Shown here one piece after another: positions 62,406-64,000 of a stretch of 64,000 bases of DNA. The notes beneath the pieces were generated by a model. The model saw only the letters and a list, made by a program, of their open reading frames with translations, was not told where the DNA came from and did no database searches. Source of the stretch: Oceaniferula flava (GTDB taxonomy: Bacteria; Verrucomicrobiota; Verrucomicrobiia; Verrucomicrobiales; Akkermansiaceae). The translations under genes were made by a program, and so were the position numbers. Location: the NCBI RefSeq assembly GCF_016811075.1, contig NZ_JAFBGL010000002.1, positions 1-64,000 on the forward strand, read 5' to 3'. Position 1 is the first letter of the stretch. Every line of letters starts with the position of its first letter.

Positions 62406-63080
62406 TTATTGGGTAGACCAGACACGGGGTTTATTGAAGGTCCCCACGGAATCACTGAGGTGAGATGGAAACTGCGAAGATTGTAGCTGAGCATCTCTGA
62501 TGCCGTTGCGATAGACTTGGGCGGCGGACTGTAAGCCAGCACTACCACGGCGCTGTTTGCGACGGTGGGGGCCGGAAATCAATTGAGGGTTAACGACACA
62601 GACGGCCTTTCCTAGCTCCTCATTGACCATGCGTATGGGTGTGATTAGATCAGAATCACCCGTTATCACGATGGCTGTGGTAAATTTATCCTGAAAAGCG
62701 TTTAGCAATAAATGCGCCCCTAAATTGACATCGGAACCTTTTTCCTCCGTGCTGTATATTTCAATGGTGTTCGGCGGCGGAGTTACGACCTTGGCTCGTT
62801 TTTTACGGACACGAAAATGACCTTCGATAATTGTCATATTGGGCAATGTCCGTAGAGCACGCCAGTAGGTCATCTGGCGAGTAGGTGCATCAGGATCATT
62901 CGGCAAGGCAGAGACAGGGGCTGAGCAGTATTTCGTGGCAACGATTTCGTTATTCCGAAACATTTGAGAAGCAAGTGCGATAGGATTGAGCCATTTATAG
63001 GGCGTATCCTTGATTGCTCCGTAGTAGAGATTGAAACCATCAATGTAGAGAATGGTCTTGAGCCGTCGCCGCTTAGGCAT
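62406..63080 (-). CDS. NYN-domain (PIN-like) ribonuclease
   Basis: 224 residues. The NYN/DUF88 (LabA-like) catalytic residues are visible: IDGFNLYYG (D14, N17), EKGSDVNLGAHLLLNAF (D117) and VITGDSDLITPI (D142, D144). They form the metal site of PIN-like RNases, which cut RNA. The C-terminal tail is basic (GPHRRKQRRG) and may bind RNA. A good Shine-Dalgarno (AAGGAG) lies before the ATG at 63080. The gene overlaps an 80-codon ORF by 8 bases and is followed by the SIR2-like gene; the trio is AT-rich and probably a unit. Defence role is inference. Confidence 0.85.
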   Translation of the reverse strand: MPKRRRLKTILYIDGFNLYYGAIKDTPYKWLNPIALASQMFRNNEIVATKYCSAPVSALPNDPDAPTRQMTYWRALRTLPNMTIIEGHFRVRKKRAKVVTPPPNTIEIYSTEEKGSDVNLGAHLLLNAFQDKFTTAIVITGDSDLITPIRMVNEELGKAVCVVNPQLISGPHRRKQRRGSAGLQSAAQVYRNGIRDAQLQSSQFPSHLSDSVGTFNKPRVWSTQ

Positions 63081-63315
63081 AACAGTCTCCTTCCACCGTG
63101 GCTGTAAACGGCAGCCCTCTTACAAAGGCAAGGGCAGCGTCCCAGAAGGAGGCTGCCCTGCATCCTGTAGCCGAAGCTATCAGGAGTGATGTGCGCGGAA
63201 GATAGTCTCCACTGTATGGATCCGTCAAGTTTGTATTTTGTAACACGATTCGGCGGCAAGAACCAGACTCTAGGCAGAAGCTATAGATTTTGTTCGACGC
63301 TGGGATATCTTTCAT
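63073..63315 (-). CDS. Possible small protein upstream of the NYN gene
   Basis: 80 residues, no recognised domain; two Cys near the start region (CLESGSC) and one at the end. Support comes from its position: its stop overlaps the NYN start by 8 bases (ATGCCTAA) and a candidate promoter lies just before it. It could instead be a leader whose translation is coupled to the NYN gene, or a chance ORF. Confidence 0.4.
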   Translation of the reverse strand: MKDIPASNKIYSFCLESGSCRRIVLQNTNLTDPYSGDYLPRTSLLIASATGCRAASFWDAALAFVRGLPFTATVEGDCYA

Positions 63316-63321
63316 AGCGAG

Positions 63322-63349
63322 ATGTTAGACTCAAGATCACCTATTTCAA
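63322..63349 (-). promoter_or_regulatory. Possible promoter for the NYN/SIR2 cassette
   Basis: On the minus strand TTGAAA (63344-63349) and TAACAT (63322-63327) are 16 bases apart. Transcription would begin near the ATG at 63315, giving an almost leaderless mRNA for the small ORF. Matches are partial; weak call. Confidence 0.3.
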
Positions 63350-63412
63350 GAAAAATAGATGATCTAATGAACACTTTGTTTGTGATGGGGAAACGATGAG
63401 AGCTAGCCTTCG

Positions 63413-64000
63413 TCAACCTTCTTCCTGATACAGCTCCTGCCTGACTCTTCGGCGTTCGGCGCGGTGCTGGATTTGGCGTTTTTGTTTGGGGGTGAGGTCT
63501 TCTTCTTTCCATGGGCCGCGTTGTTTGGCGCCGGCCATGATGCAGCCGAGCGGTTGGATCTTGCCGATAATTTCGGCGAGTTTGAACTCTTCGATCTGAG
63601 CGGTGACTTGGTCGGCGTTTTTGTAAGCGATAGGTGTTTCGCTTAGGTCGGCCTTGCCACAGTACCAGCGGACGTCGATGTCCTTGGTGGAGTGGCGGAT
63701 GGCGTTCTGGCGATCGGCTTCATCGGCGAACTGTCGCTTCAGCGCGGTGCGTGAGACGTTGCGTCCGGCACCGTGGGGAGCGAAGGAGAGATACTCGTCA
63801 TTGTCAGAGCCTAGCACCATCAGGATCGGCTCCGCCATGTTGAGCGGAATCAAACCTAACAGCGGGTTGCCATTTTCATCCTTCCATGCAGGGGTGGCAC
63901 CTTTGCCGTGGTAGTAGGTGTCGCCACGTTTCCAGACAAAGTTGTGTTCATTGCCAAACTGGGCGGTGACTTCGCCGCCGATGCGTTCGATGAAGCGGGC
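63413..64000 (-). CDS. rtcB: RNA-splicing ligase RtcB, C-terminal part (partial at window edge)
   Basis: The last 195 residues are visible; the gene enters from beyond the right edge. Family blocks include EHNFVW, YYHGKGATPAWKDE, GLIPLNMAE, PHGAGRNVSRTAL (with the guanylylated His), IRHSTKDIDVRWYCGKADLSETP and AYKNADQVTAQIEEFKLAEIIGKIQPLGCIMAGAK. RtcB joins RNA with 2',3'-cyclic phosphate to 5'-OH ends with GTP and manganese, in tRNA splicing or RNA repair. It reads into the AT-rich NYN/SIR2 cassette on the same strand; its own GC content is native. RNA repair next to a putative RNase may be functional or coincidental. Confidence 0.93.
   Translation of the reverse strand, partial: ARFIERIGGEVTAQFGNEHNFVWKRGDTYYHGKGATPAWKDENGNPLLGLIPLNMAEPILMVLGSDNDEYLSFAPHGAGRNVSRTALKRQFADEADRQNAIRHSTKDIDVRWYCGKADLSETPIAYKNADQVTAQIEEFKLAEIIGKIQPLGCIMAGAKQRGPWKEEDLTPKQKRQIQHRAERRRVRQELYQEEG

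Overview
The window looks like chromosomal DNA of a Verrucomicrobiota bacterium, most likely Verrucomicrobiales and probably marine or sodium-loving. The main clues are an orphan Verru_Chthon cassette protein A, two PEP-CTERM proteins, an Alternative Complex III (ACIII) operon, secreted sugar-active enzymes, a sigma factor/Ser-Thr kinase pair and an NhaC-type antiporter. Most genes are GC-rich. One block, about 61.2-63.4 kb, is visibly AT-richer and looks acquired. Many genes, especially inside the respiratory operon, lack a Shine-Dalgarno sequence and start behind G-poor, C/T/A-rich leaders.

Layout. 1-3.7 kb: end of a GHMP-kinase-like gene, a family 2 glycosyltransferase and a polyprenyl-phosphate sugar transferase (surface polysaccharide), with copies of a palindromic intergenic repeat between them. 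3.8-4.4 kb: tRNA-Tyr followed by 184-bp tandem units that each begin with the 3' end of that tRNA, an arrangement like the E. coli tyrT/rtT locus. 4.4-8.7 kb: DUF1287 lipoprotein, ECF-like sigma factor, a membrane kinase with the catalytic lysine apparently moved into the glycine loop, and a GH128-like protein. 8.8-17.9 kb: a pilin-like Verru_Chthon A protein with a secreted neighbour, a PEP-CTERM protein, a NarL-type two-component system and a DUF2959 lipoprotein. 18-29.6 kb: YihY-like and MFS membrane proteins, NhaC antiporter, a very large sialate O-acetylesterase-like protein, a second PEP-CTERM protein, a thioredoxin-fold protein and two glycosyltransferases.

30-47.7 kb is the centrepiece: a co-directional 16-gene respiratory cluster. 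It runs ActA-ActB-ActC-ActD-ActE-ActF (quinol oxidation by ACIII), a diheme cytochrome c, a CcoN-like subunit, a CcoO-like cytochrome, a further monoheme cytochrome c, then aa3-type oxidase subunits I, III and IV, two tiny membrane proteins and subunit II. A CRP/FNR-type palindrome lies just before the first gene and a strong terminator follows the last. The CcoN-like subunit has lost most heme/copper ligands, and subunit III carries a hydrophilic insertion of about 340 residues. Together they suggest a quinol-to-oxygen supercomplex with a non-catalytic cbb3-derived module between ACIII and the oxidase. I regard this as the best candidate for an undescribed system here.

47.8-60.4 kb: transglutaminase-like protein, glycogen synthase, pentapeptide-repeat membrane protein, MYG1-family hydrolase, an operon of two secretin-like secreted paralogues plus a VIT/VWA/SLBB protein, a beta-barrel-like protein, a GNAT acetyltransferase and rplU-rpmA. 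60.6-64 kb: a small secreted protein, then, on the minus strand, the 3' part of rtcB followed by an AT-rich cassette of a small ORF, a NYN-domain nuclease and a SIR2-like protein, a likely defence or RNA-damage module.
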